Shown one piece after another: positions 42,322 through 51,165 of a stretch of DNA of 64,000 bases. The DNA is taken from assembly GCF_000011385.1 (NCBI RefSeq), contig NC_005125.1, forward strand, positions 992,001-1,056,000, given 5' to 3'. Position 1 is the stretch's first letter; the number at the start of each line of letters is the position of its first letter. Origin of the DNA: Gloeobacter violaceus PCC 7421. GTDB lineage: Bacteria > Cyanobacteriota > Cyanobacteriia > Gloeobacterales > Gloeobacteraceae. Under the pieces are notes generated by a model. That model saw nothing but the letters and a program-made list of their open reading frames with translations. It made no database searches and had not been told where the DNA came from. Made by a program: the position numbers and the translations under genes.

Positions 42322-43205
42322 CGCGAGGCCGTCTGCAAGCGGCGCTGCGCTTCGCGCAGGCTGATCTGGGCGAGGGAGCGGTAGAAGACCACCAGTTCCT
42401 CCGACGGGTTGGCGTTCGCCACCCCCAGGCAGCGGCGCGCCGATTCGACTGCGGCCTGGTAAAATTCGGGGTCCGAAGCGACAATCCCCGCCGAGAGCTG
42501 GTAGAAGCTGTTGACGGCGGCGGCCACCGTGACGGCGAGCTTGTCGTCGGAGTGCAGCCGCGAGAGTTGCTGGGCGATGCGCCGGGCGGAGGCCAGTTCG
42601 GCAAGCAGTTCGTCGGGGGAAACGGCCCGCGACTCGCTCACCTGCCACAGGGTTTCTTTGAGCCCGAGGGCCACCCCGCGCACGTTGCCGTCGCCGGTAG
42701 GTGAAGAAACCGGCGCGGTGCCGTCCAGGTTGCGGCTCAGTTGCAGACGGGCATCGGGCAAGCTCCAGGCGATGCCCAGGGTGCCGGCCAGGATCGCGGC
42801 GAGCCCGAGCCCGGCGAAGGCCGCCACCGCCAGATAGCGGGTCCACGGCCAGCCCTGCACCCCCGGGTTGTTGGCGAACAAGAAGACACCCGGCTGGTTT
42901 TCGTCTGGCAAACTTAGATTGCTCACCACCGCCGTCAGGCCGTCGGCGCGCTCGAGCTGATCGCCCAGGGCGAGGCGCTGTTCGCGATCGAGGGGCAGGC
43001 CGTTGAGCTTGATGGTTTCAGCGGGCACGCAGCGCACCCGGCAGCCGTTCTCGTGCTGATAGAAAACCAAGAGCGGTCGGTGGGTGCGCCCGGCCACCAG
43101 CCTGCCGTCGCTGTCCCAGCTGACGCGGATGATGTTGCCCTGGAAGCGGAAGATTTCTTCCTCGGCAAATTCGTCGTTTTTGAGCACGCGCAACTGCAGC
43201 AGCAT
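42318..43205 (-). CDS. Single-pass membrane protein of unknown function
   Basis: 295 residues. Residues 1-110 form a beta-rich cytoplasmic domain (IIRVSWDSDGRLVAGRTHRP, then LNGLPLDREQRLALGDQLE) reminiscent of FHA-type folds, without a clear phosphopeptide-binding motif. One membrane helix at about 123-150 (YLAVAAFAGLGLAAILAGTL). The outer C-terminal domain is helical (about 170-295). Divergent from the histidine kinase gene with 67 bp between starts, so the two may be co-regulated. Confidence 0.7.
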   Translation of the reverse strand: MLLQLRVLKNDEFAEEEIFRFQGNIIRVSWDSDGRLVAGRTHRPLLVFYQHENGCRVRCVPAETIKLNGLPLDREQRLALGDQLERADGLTAVVSNLSLPDENQPGVFLFANNPGVQGWPWTRYLAVAAFAGLGLAAILAGTLGIAWSLPDARLQLSRNLDGTAPVSSPTGDGNVRGVALGLKETLWQVSESRAVSPDELLAELASARRIAQQLSRLHSDDKLAVTVAAAVNSFYQLSAGIVASDPEFYQAAVESARRCLGVANANPSEELVVFYRSLAQISLREAQRRLQTASR

Positions 43206-43272
43206 CGCTTGGGGATCCCTTCTTGTGATAGCTTAGCGAACCGTTCGGGGCGCTTTTGCTAAGTTAAAGGGC

Positions 43273-44919
43273 ATGCAGACCACCTGGACCCAGCGGCAAC
43301 TGCGCAAAGCCGTGCGGCGCACAGCCAAACTTTTGCGGCGGCAGGCGCCCCCGCGGCCCTTGCGTGCGCCGCCCCGGCCGCCCCGGCCGCCGGCCCCGGT
43401 CGCCCCACGCCCACAGCGCGATCCCCAGGCTTTTTTGCGTCAGGTCCTCCTGGCCGTCAGGGGAATCGGTCTGGGCATTTTTCTGAGCGCCGCCGTTTTG
43501 TGGATCTTGCAGTTGGCCCTTCCCCAGGGACAGTACCACGCGCGGGTGCAAATTCCCCTCGCCCGGCACTGGGGACTGCTCGAGCGCGAGGTGATGGGCT
43601 GGTCGAGTTACGCCGAAGCGCTCGTCAAGGCCGGCAAACCGGACCAGGCCCGCTCGGCCTACGGCATCGCCCAGGGTCTGCTCGACACCCGGGCCGAACC
43701 CACCCCGACCAGTCTCGAACTGCAGCGCCGGCTGCAGGAGCAGACGAAGGCCCTCGACCCTCTGCGCGGCAAAGTCGACTTTCCGGTGATGATGCGCCCC
43801 GGTTGGGGGGAGACGCTGCTGCAGCTGGCGCGCGCCCCTTTTGCTCCGGATCACTGGCTGGATGCGCTGGTGGCCTATCCGCTGGTTCAGGAGCCGCAGA
43901 TAGCGGCGCTGTTGGTGTTGAGTTTGTGGCTTGCCCTCAGTTTCGTGCACGCGCTTCAAAACCAGATGGCCTGGACGCGCATTCTCGATCAGGAACGGCC
44001 CCTGTCGATTGGCCGGGTGCTGCCGCTGGTTTTGGGAGCGGCACTGTTGGCGCTGCTGCTCGCGGCCCTGGTGACGCTCTCGCCTTCTGAGCCGGTGATT
44101 GTGGCGGTGGTTTGCGGTGCGGCGGTGCCGGGGTTGTTTGTCCAGATTCTCAATCGCGCCTACCAGTTGCGCGCCCGGCGGGCGCTCGCCGCCTGGGAGT
44201 CGCAGCACCGGGCCGAATTTAGCAGCGAACTGCACAATACCGCCCAGCAAAGCATCATGGCGGCCCAGGGTCTCCTGCGCGAAATCATCCACGATCTTGA
44301 AGCTTCCGACGATCCGGAGGCGGGGCATTACGCCTGGCGGTTGGCGGAGGCGATGGAGCGCTGCCAGGAGGTCGAAAACGAACTGCGGGTCTTGCGCAAC
44401 GGCACCGAGGACAAATTTGCCCGGGGCCAGGCCTTTGCCGACGCCATCGAGCCCATCTGCGACCGCCTCATCCGCCGAGGGGTGGACAGCCACTTCCACT
44501 GGCTGTGGGAGGGCCAGCCCGTGGACGCCGCCACCTGGGGCAACTGGGCTTTGAACCTGGCCGAGAGCGCCCGCGACCGGCGCATCGCCGCCACGTTCTA
44601 TCAGGTGCTCTCGGAACTGACCTGGAACGTCATCAAGTACGCCTGCCTAGACAGCACCCCGGTGCACGTCGATGTCGTCTTCAACTGCACCCGCCAGAAG
44701 CATCTGGTGCGCTACACCCTCGAAGTGAGCGACAACGGTCCCGGCTTCGACGTCCAATCGGCACAAGATCGCCGCCCCCACTCGGGCATCTTCTCCCTGG
44801 AGCGCTATTTGCGCCGCGTCGAGATCGTTGGTGCCCAGGCCCACAGCACCCTGCACACCGCCCCCGGCCAGGGCACCCGCGTGATTACCGAAATCGTAGC
44901 GACCGCTCAGCGCGCTTAG
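43273..44919 (+). CDS. Membrane sensor histidine kinase (HisKA_3/NarL-partner type)
   Basis: 548 residues. Pro/Arg-rich cytoplasmic N-terminus, a first membrane helix (GIGLGIFLSAAVLWILQL), an about 130-residue outer loop, then three hydrophobic helices (about 210-300). The dimerisation/phospho-acceptor region is FSSELHNTAQQSIMAAQGLL, where ELHNTAQQ corresponds to the ELHDxxxQ H-box. The HATPase end has EVSDNGPGFDV and HSGIFSLERYL. No response regulator gene is adjacent, so it is an orphan kinase. The N-box region is present (ELTWNVIKYA). Confidence 0.85.
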   Translation: MQTTWTQRQLRKAVRRTAKLLRRQAPPRPLRAPPRPPRPPAPVAPRPQRDPQAFLRQVLLAVRGIGLGIFLSAAVLWILQLALPQGQYHARVQIPLARHWGLLEREVMGWSSYAEALVKAGKPDQARSAYGIAQGLLDTRAEPTPTSLELQRRLQEQTKALDPLRGKVDFPVMMRPGWGETLLQLARAPFAPDHWLDALVAYPLVQEPQIAALLVLSLWLALSFVHALQNQMAWTRILDQERPLSIGRVLPLVLGAALLALLLAALVTLSPSEPVIVAVVCGAAVPGLFVQILNRAYQLRARRALAAWESQHRAEFSSELHNTAQQSIMAAQGLLREIIHDLEASDDPEAGHYAWRLAEAMERCQEVENELRVLRNGTEDKFARGQAFADAIEPICDRLIRRGVDSHFHWLWEGQPVDAATWGNWALNLAESARDRRIAATFYQVLSELTWNVIKYACLDSTPVHVDVVFNCTRQKHLVRYTLEVSDNGPGFDVQSAQDRRPHSGIFSLERYLRRVEIVGAQAHSTLHTAPGQGTRVITEIVATAQRA

Positions 44920-44960
44920 CACCCAGGTGCTATCCTGGCTTGCAATTGTCGGGGGTTGCC

Positions 44961-45527
44961 GTGCGTTCGGTCGTGCGCTTGTGTCTGGTGTTGATCGCTC
45001 TGTGCGTCGGTCTGGGTTTGACGGCAGTCGACAGTCCCGCCCAGCCGAAGCGCAAGAGCAACGATACTTCCCGCAGCGAGCGCGTCGAGCGCGGCAAGAC
45101 GGCAAAAGCCAAAAGTACCAAGCAGGCCAATAAATCGAAACGGCCCGATAAGTCGGTCAAGGTAGCCCGCAAAAAATCGGAACGGCCAGAAAAAATTGCC
45201 AAAGCGGCCCGCAAAAAACCAGAACGGCTCGCCAAACAAGCGAAAGTTTCCCGCTCCGAGCGGGTCGCTAAATCGACAAAAAACCGCTCTATAAAGACGG
45301 CGGCACGGGAGAAACCCCAGAAGAGCGCCAAAGCCAAACCGGCAAAACCCGCCCGTAGTGTCCAAGGGGTAGAAGTCGAGCGCAAAGCGTCTCCCCGAGC
45401 GGATTACTCTACCCGGACCATCACCTTTGCTGATCCCTACGCAGGTTGCAACTCCCAACTCAAGAGCACCAACTGGGTTGATTACCAGCGCTGTATCGAG
45501 CAGAAGTACCGTCAGCGCCCGCGTTGA
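44961..45527 (+). CDS. Exported lysine/arginine-rich low-complexity protein
   Basis: 188 residues from a GTG. Signal peptide VRSVVRLCLVLIALCVGLGL...SPAQ. Residues about 30-140 are dominated by Lys, Arg, Ala and Ser in loose repeats (KKSERPEKIAKAARKKPERL, KVSRSERVAKSTK), like histone H1 tails but exported. The C-terminal about 40 residues are globular (YAGCNSQLKSTNWVDYQRCI, two Cys). It may bind nucleic acid, polysaccharide or the membrane outside the cytoplasm. It follows the histidine kinase by 41 bp. Confidence 0.7.
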   Translation: MRSVVRLCLVLIALCVGLGLTAVDSPAQPKRKSNDTSRSERVERGKTAKAKSTKQANKSKRPDKSVKVARKKSERPEKIAKAARKKPERLAKQAKVSRSERVAKSTKNRSIKTAAREKPQKSAKAKPAKPARSVQGVEVERKASPRADYSTRTITFADPYAGCNSQLKSTNWVDYQRCIEQKYRQRPR

Positions 45528-45600
45528 CTGTCTCTTAATTCTTAGATACCATTCAGATACACCAACTGTTGCACAACATCAATTTTCAAGGGTAAAGTAG

Positions 45601-45945
45601 ATGCTTCCGGCAGATGTTCGCAGCGGTGACTACTCTTACTTTCTAAAATTGCCTTCGGGTGAGTGTTACAGCGGGGTTTTGAGGCTGCGTGATGGAAACG
45701 TCTTTGGTGGAGACGGTGCAGTCGTTATCACCGGTACTTACGACTCTGCCATTAGCAGGATAGTGACAGCAAGTATTAGAATTCGCCTGCATAGGCAACT
45801 TTTACCAAGCGAAACTATGCTGTTCTCCGAAGGTCAGTATACTGATTGTTATCTAACGATAGTAGATAACGATACCATCAAGTTAGCTTTGTTGCCTGAT
45901 CAAGACACTGCGCCTCCTGTCACTTTGAATCGATTGCAGGAATAG
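45601..45945 (+). CDS. Small GrlR-like beta protein of unknown function
   Basis: 114 residues. The pattern GDYSYFLKLPSGECYSGVLR, then LRDGNVFGGDGAVVITGTYD resembles the GrlR fold (DG-x-x-x-GGD-x-x-x-x-x-G-x-Y). First gene of the AT-richer island preceding the MNT/HEPN pair. No signal peptide. The homology is an impression by eye. Confidence 0.6.
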   Translation: MLPADVRSGDYSYFLKLPSGECYSGVLRLRDGNVFGGDGAVVITGTYDSAISRIVTASIRIRLHRQLLPSETMLFSEGQYTDCYLTIVDNDTIKLALLPDQDTAPPVTLNRLQE

Positions 45946-45993
45946 CCTTCCACGAATAAGCATAATTTAAACCATAGTCTCGCAGGAAAAGAA

Positions 45994-46341
45994 ATGAGAG
46001 ATGTTGTATTGAAGCCACTTTCACAAGCGACTTTGCAGAACCTATTAAGACATTTGCGCACTGAACTAGAAGTTTTGTATGGTTCTAGACTTAAGCAATT
46101 AATTTTGTTCGGTTCTTACGCGCGTAGTGAAGCCCATGCAGAGTCAGACATCGATATTCTAGCTGTACTAACTGGTGATGTGAATCCCGTTGAGGAAATA
46201 TGGCGCACCAGCGAACTTGTTGGGCGTTTATCGTTACAATATGGACATGTGATTGGCTTGTTGAGTGCAAGCGAGTCAGACTACCAAAAAGGAGAATGGA
46301 GCTTCTTAAGTAGTGTTCGGCGCGAAGGTATACCCATTTGA
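45994..46341 (+). CDS. MNT-type nucleotidyltransferase (antitoxin of HEPN/MNT pair)
   Basis: 115 residues. The nucleotidyltransferase motif is LILFGSYARSEAHAESDIDI: GS, then two Asp seven to nine residues later, all catalytic residues intact. In HepT/MntA-type systems this enzyme AMPylates the HEPN toxin and so neutralises it. Its stop overlaps the start of the HEPN gene (TTGA), so translation is coupled. AT-rich relative to the chromosome. Confidence 0.9.
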   Translation: MRDVVLKPLSQATLQNLLRHLRTELEVLYGSRLKQLILFGSYARSEAHAESDIDILAVLTGDVNPVEEIWRTSELVGRLSLQYGHVIGLLSASESDYQKGEWSFLSSVRREGIPI

Positions 46342-46718
46342 CGCCAGAGCAACAAGATTTAATGGATCGTGCCGAACAGAGCCTGCAAGCTGCCCGAATA
46401 TTGGCAGACGAAGCTCTCTTCGATGTATCTGTGTCTCGTTCTTACTACGCTATGTTCTACTGTGCCCGAGCCAGCCTCCTCGCATTAAATTTGTCCAGCA
46501 AGAGTCATAGCGGCACGATTTCATTGTTTGGTCAGCACCTCGCTGCTGCGGGACGGTTACCCATTGAGATTCACCGTCAGCTAATAGACGCTGAGCGGTT
46601 GCGCATTCTTGGTGACTATGGAGGTGCCAACAGCCACTGCTCGCAACAGGATGCTCAGGTACTCATCGCACAGTCAGCACGATTCATGCAGATTGCGATG
46701 GAATTCCTTGCACAGTAA
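46338..46718 (+). CDS. HEPN domain protein (toxin-like partner of MNT)
   Basis: 126 residues from a TTG that overlaps the MNT stop by 4 bp. The all-helical HEPN domain has the usual core SVSRSYYAMFYCARASLLAL. Active HEPN RNases carry R-x(4-6)-H; here the Arg is followed by SYYAMFY with no His at that place, so RNase activity may be lost or use other residues. C-terminus YGGANSHCSQQDAQVLIAQS is family-like. Confidence 0.85.
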   Translation: MTPEQQDLMDRAEQSLQAARILADEALFDVSVSRSYYAMFYCARASLLALNLSSKSHSGTISLFGQHLAAAGRLPIEIHRQLIDAERLRILGDYGGANSHCSQQDAQVLIAQSARFMQIAMEFLAQ

Positions 46719-47117
46719 CTGCCGCAGACAAGTAAAGATTCAACGTGCTTGGAGACCACCGCTTTGGCGTCGAACAGGGCACAGGTCATTCCACAAAGAG
46801 CGCTCGCACTGATTGTTTTTAAAGTTTACCAAGCCGCTTGAAACGTAGGCGGGCATGGAAAGCCCAAGTAAAAAGCAGATAGGAGTATGTGTCCGATTTG
46901 AACCCTGCTGCTTTACCCGAATTCGCTGGCACGGCCTGTTGCGCAGCAAGCACCGCCACATCCAGGAGTAACGCCCCACGATCTACCTTGGTAAATCCGC
47001 TTCTCGATGGCCATGCGGTATAGGCGGCGCGACAATGGTGCAAGCCCCTGCGCAATCGCACCGATTCGGACAGTGGTGCAGATCGGGCCACAACTCCGGA
47101 TGTTCGGGCAAGGAGCC
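46719..47117. other. 399-bp region without a recognisable gene
   Basis: Short minus-strand frames (for example 46819-47127) are open but read as Arg/Cys-rich low-similarity peptides. The segment joins the AT-richer HEPN/MNT island to GC-rich DNA and may contain decayed mobile DNA. No tRNA is apparent. Confidence 0.4.
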
Positions 47118-48212
47118 ATGTCGGCAAAGGAAGAGTGCATCGTGAATGGCGGGTTGAGTGCCTTTATCCTACGGGGTGGTGATCCGAAAGTGCCGGGCTT
47201 GACCTTTCGCGCAGTCGTTTTGTGGTTGCACGTAGCCTTAGGAACCCTTGTGGTTGGCTGTTTGCCTGTAAAAGCGGAGGTGACGGCCGCCGGTTCCGGT
47301 GGAGCGGCTGTGCTCTGGCCGCTGCCCGCCGCGATGCACCCGGCGGTCGAGCAAATGCCTGCCGAACACGAAAGCAGCATCACGGCGGTGGCCCGCCACC
47401 TGGCTGAGCGCGAGAGCGATCCATTCCAGCGCATCAAGGCGCTGCACGATTACGTGATCCGCCGGATGCGCTACGACGAGGAGGCGCTTGCACTGGGCCG
47501 CTGGCCCGCCCAGGATGCCCAGGCGGTCTTCGCGTCGCTCCGGGCGCTTTGCACCGGCTACGCCCAACTGCTCACCGCCCTTGGCCGGTCCGTCGGCGAA
47601 GAGATTGTGACCCTTACCGGTCAAGTGCGCACTTTGAGCACCTTTCCCGGCACGGCCCTCCATGCCTGGAATGCAGCCCGCATCCAGGGACGGTGGTATC
47701 TCATCGACGCCGCCTGGAATGGCGGCAGCCGCCGGGACGGACGCTTTGTGGGCGGGTACGGCACCGATTATCTGTTTACCCCGGCGCCGGTTTTCGCCTT
47801 TGAGCACCTGCCGGCCGACCCCGCCTGGCACCTGCTGGGTGAGCCCCTGAGCGAGCGCGACTTCGTCGAGCAACCGCTGCTTCCCGCCCGCTTCGCAGGC
47901 GAAGGTCTGAAGCTGGAGGCGGTTCGCCACACAAGTATCGGTGTGCAGCTGCAACTGGCCAATCCCCAAGACCGCTTTGTGCTTGCCCGTCCTGTCGCTC
48001 CGACAGTCGGGGGGTGCACCAGCCCCACCGGCACAGTGCTTGAGATCCGTTGCGATCTGAGTAGCCCCGGTCGGCACAGGCTGCAGCTGTTTTCAAGCGA
48101 CCGCCGAGAGGGTACCTATCTGTGGGTAGGTCAGATCGACATCGCTCTGCCCCACCAAAAAAGCGAGGGTGCCAGGAATGCACCTGACACCCAAGTTGGT
48201 GAAATTGAATGA
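47118..48212 (+). CDS. Transglutaminase-like protein, probably exported
   Basis: Up to 364 residues. The hydrophobic stretch RAVVLWLHVALGTLVVGCLP after about 30 residues may be a signal or anchor. The transglutaminase-like core has the catalytic Cys in LRALCTGYAQLLTALG, His in LHAWNAARIQGRWYLIDAAW and the following Asp. A C-terminal beta domain follows (about 265-350). The start is uncertain: ATG 47118 has its AAGGAG very close; GTG 47142 has better spacing and would leave a normal signal peptide. Such proteins act as proteases or cross-linkers outside the cytoplasm. Confidence 0.8.
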   Translation: MSAKEECIVNGGLSAFILRGGDPKVPGLTFRAVVLWLHVALGTLVVGCLPVKAEVTAAGSGGAAVLWPLPAAMHPAVEQMPAEHESSITAVARHLAERESDPFQRIKALHDYVIRRMRYDEEALALGRWPAQDAQAVFASLRALCTGYAQLLTALGRSVGEEIVTLTGQVRTLSTFPGTALHAWNAARIQGRWYLIDAAWNGGSRRDGRFVGGYGTDYLFTPAPVFAFEHLPADPAWHLLGEPLSERDFVEQPLLPARFAGEGLKLEAVRHTSIGVQLQLANPQDRFVLARPVAPTVGGCTSPTGTVLEIRCDLSSPGRHRLQLFSSDRREGTYLWVGQIDIALPHQKSEGARNAPDTQVGEIE

Positions 48213-48298
48213 ACACAAGGTGCTGCCGCCGAGTTTCAGGCCCAGGTTTTGTTGTCTTCCTTCCTGGCCTGGCGTTCGATTGGCTCCGCCGGACCTAC

Positions 48299-50713
48299 TT
48301 AGTTTTTGCGATTGCGGCAGCGATAATCGCGCTTCTTGGACTCCCGTTCGTAGCAGTCGGGAATGATCGGAGTGCTGACGGCCAGCAACTGGATCGAGGT
48401 TGGTTCTATAATGCCCGCTTCGGTCCCGCTTGGGGCGAGAGCGTAATGGAAATCGAGGTCGGTCGGCTCGTTGGGGGTGGGGGGATTGCCCACCATGGCC
48501 GTTGCGCGCGAGGCGGAAGTGGGCAAGGAGAGGCGCCGATCGGTTCGCCCGTTCGCAGGCGACTCGCTCGCCGCGGCGCTCGGCACCGTTGCGGCGCTCA
48601 CCGCACCCGAGGAGACCTCTAAGTATGCCTGGCGGGTGGTCACGGTCGGCTGCTTGCCAGGAACGCGCTCGTCGTCGAATTTCGCGGGCGAGGTTTTGAC
48701 CACCATGGGGCGACCGGCGGGGGCGGCAGACTTGGCCCCGACCGGCGGAGCACCGGGTTGCGGCTGCGCAAGCCAGGCGCCGGCGATCACCGCGACGCCA
48801 CCGGCGAGGGCGGCACCGACCGCCGCCTGGCGGGCCGGAACAGGCAGCTTGCGGATGGCAGCCTGGGGGGAGGGCAGCTTATCGCTTTGGGCCGCCTGCA
48901 ATTCGTACTCGGCGCGCAACGCCAGCAGCGGCGCGGGCAGATAGTTCAGGCTCTGGAACAACAGCCCGATTCCCAGAAGCAGCAGCAGGCTCGAGGGCGG
49001 CTGGGCCACGCAGATGGCGAGCCCCAGGCCCAGACAGACAATCCCCAAGAGCAATTCGGTGCGGGCGGAGGCGAGGGCGACCAGGCCGCTGGGCAGCGAC
49101 TTGAACTTGTCGGTGCGGCGCCACGCAATGCGGCCCACGAACAGCCCCATGACGCTTGCGGTGATCATCGTATGGTAGAGCGCCTGCTTGGCGAGGATGG
49201 CGCCGATCGTGTCGCGCAGCGAACAACCCATCTCGACGCGGTGAATGAGCCAGGTGAGCAGCCAGCCTGCGACCGTCGCGCAAACGGCGGCAATCCAGAG
49301 GCTGCGGGGTGCGGCGACACTCTCCCCTTGCACCAGCATCGAGACGAGCACCGCCAGGTTGACGGGCATCATCAAAAACGACAGGCCGGTGGTGAAGGGA
49401 CCGAGGCCGTGGTTCATGTGGTGCAGCTTCTGGATAGGCCGCAACTCGGAGGGCGCAGCCCAGGGCTTGGGCAAAAAGAGCCGCAGATGCTGCTTGAACT
49501 CCTGCACCGGCCCGAAGGTCCAGCGGAAGCGCTGCTTCTTGTAACCGGCAAACGTCTCGGGAATCAGCCCGCGGCCAAAGGTTTGGGGTACGAATACCGA
49601 GGTGTAGCCCAAGGCATGGATGCGAATGGCCAGCTCCGAATCTTCGGTCTGGCACCATTCCGACCAACCGCCCGCCTCATCGAGCGCCCGGCGGCGAATC
49701 AGACACATCGTCCCGACGGTGAGCCCGGCATCTTTTTCGTTGAGGCTGGGCATCGTCGTTGCAAAAAACGTCTTGTACTCCCAATAGCACATGCGCTGGT
49801 AAAGGCTATTTTCCCAGCCGCGGTAGTCGTGGGGCGTCTGCACAAAGCCCATGCGCGGCTCGTCGAAGTGAGCGAGCAGCGAACTGAGAAAATCGGGCTC
49901 CGCGTGGTAGTCGGCGTCGATAACGCCGATGATTTCGACATCGCCTGCGACCCGCTCCATGGCCCAGTTGAGCGCCCCTGCCTTCGCCCCGGCAAGCGGA
50001 TCGACGTGGAAGAAGCGAAAGCGCTCCCCAAGCTGCTCACAGTAAGCTTCCACGGGCTTCCAGAGGTTTGGATCTTTGGTGTTGTTGTCGATCACCATCA
50101 CTTCGAAGTTGGGGTAGCGCAAGGCGGCGAGCCGGTCGAGGGTGGCCGTCACCACCTCCGGCGGTTCGGCGTAGCAGGGCACCTGGAGACACACCTTCGG
50201 ATAGTGCTCCCGCTCGCCGATCGGCTTGACGGTGCGCGGCCTGAGCCAGCGCTTGCGGGTCAGTACCTCCCACTGCTCCAGCGAAGCGATGACGCCGATG
50301 GGCAGCATCAAGACAAGCAGCGGATAGCCCGCCAGCATCAGCATCCTGGTGAGGAGGCTGATTTCGAGATTGACAATGAAGTTCACACCCCACGCGAGAA
50401 CCGTGAGGGCAAGCAAGAAATTGTTAACCAGCAACAGACGGCCGGAAGCGCTGAAGTGGGTCATCCAGCGGTGAACCAGAAGCTGGCCGGTGGCGGCTAC
50501 CCCCAGCGGCACCAGGACTTCCCAACCGTGGGGAGAAAGATACCCGGCCACCAGCGCCGCTGGGCCGTTGCCCAGGGCCAAAGCAACCGCTCCTCTCAGT
50601 CCGCCTTTGGCGGCAAATACCTTCTCGTAGACCGTCAGCAGTGCGGCCAGGAGGAAGGCCGACGAGAAGTAGATCACTCCAGTAGTAAGAACATCGAAGA
50701 GGCTAGATGACAT
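48299..50713 (-). CDS. Membrane-bound family 2 glycosyltransferase (cellulose-synthase-like)
   Basis: 804 residues. Four to five N-terminal membrane helices, then a GT2 domain (about 165-420) with VPCYAEPPEVVTATLDRLAA, the DxD of GVIDADYHAEPDF, the TED of WCQTEDSELAIR and the processivity motif KKQRFRWTFG. More membrane helices follow, then an about 170-residue soluble, Ala/Pro-rich C-terminus (QAAVGAALAGGVAVIAGAWL and a disordered tail). No PilZ domain is seen, unlike BcsA. It probably polymerises and exports a beta-glycan. Convergent with the transglutaminase-like gene. Confidence 0.88.
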   Translation of the reverse strand: MSSSLFDVLTTGVIYFSSAFLLAALLTVYEKVFAAKGGLRGAVALALGNGPAALVAGYLSPHGWEVLVPLGVAATGQLLVHRWMTHFSASGRLLLVNNFLLALTVLAWGVNFIVNLEISLLTRMLMLAGYPLLVLMLPIGVIASLEQWEVLTRKRWLRPRTVKPIGEREHYPKVCLQVPCYAEPPEVVTATLDRLAALRYPNFEVMVIDNNTKDPNLWKPVEAYCEQLGERFRFFHVDPLAGAKAGALNWAMERVAGDVEIIGVIDADYHAEPDFLSSLLAHFDEPRMGFVQTPHDYRGWENSLYQRMCYWEYKTFFATTMPSLNEKDAGLTVGTMCLIRRRALDEAGGWSEWCQTEDSELAIRIHALGYTSVFVPQTFGRGLIPETFAGYKKQRFRWTFGPVQEFKQHLRLFLPKPWAAPSELRPIQKLHHMNHGLGPFTTGLSFLMMPVNLAVLVSMLVQGESVAAPRSLWIAAVCATVAGWLLTWLIHRVEMGCSLRDTIGAILAKQALYHTMITASVMGLFVGRIAWRRTDKFKSLPSGLVALASARTELLLGIVCLGLGLAICVAQPPSSLLLLLGIGLLFQSLNYLPAPLLALRAEYELQAAQSDKLPSPQAAIRKLPVPARQAAVGAALAGGVAVIAGAWLAQPQPGAPPVGAKSAAPAGRPMVVKTSPAKFDDERVPGKQPTVTTRQAYLEVSSGAVSAATVPSAAASESPANGRTDRRLSLPTSASRATAMVGNPPTPNEPTDLDFHYALAPSGTEAGIIEPTSIQLLAVSTPIIPDCYERESKKRDYRCRNRKN

Positions 50714-51165
50714 CGATTGCCATTCCCCTATTGTCGGTTATAAAAATCGCACGGCAGGAAGAGCACTGCCCCCAGTTATGATCATAGGGAAGTTGTTAAA
50801 AACCTGTTAAATAAATTCATCTACACAAGGGATATGGCTTATCCCCCTTGCGCAGGGGAGACCTTCGTGTGAAGGATCGACACTTCCTATCAGTCTACCG
50901 AAAGATGTATTCCGTCAAACGGGAACAGTTAACGCCGCAGTGCCTGAAACTCGAGCAAGGGGACACCCCAACGCCGGAACTTGCCTTTTGCACTACAGCA
51001 TACACCGCCACACCCGTCCGAGTCCCCGAACAAATCAATTGGCTAGCAAAAAGAAATGGGAGCCGCACAGAATTCCCCTTGTTTACAGCTCCGGTAGAGG
51101 GCTAAAAAATGGCGTGTAGATGGCACCAGTCAATCGCAGCGGTTGTGACCGGCGGCCCTGGTTTT
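50714..51165. other. 452-bp intergenic region
   Basis: Lies upstream of the glycosyltransferase (minus) and beyond the stop of the HEAT gene. Contains GGGATA-tggct-TATCCC (about 50829-50845) followed by CCCCttgcgcaGGGG, a small hairpin pair near the glycosyltransferase leader. A plus-strand open frame at 50848-51105 has unlike-protein composition and no ribosome-binding site; I do not call it. Confidence 0.4.

Noticed and set aside
46880-46925. tRNA-like stretch (GATTTGAACCC on plus strand)
   Set aside because: The reverse complement has a GTTCAAAT loop but the flanking stem does not pair and no acceptor or anticodon arms can be found.
50848-51105. 85-codon open frame between the glycosyltransferase and HEAT genes
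   Set aside because: No ribosome-binding site, unlike-protein composition and no recognisable motif; treated as intergenic.
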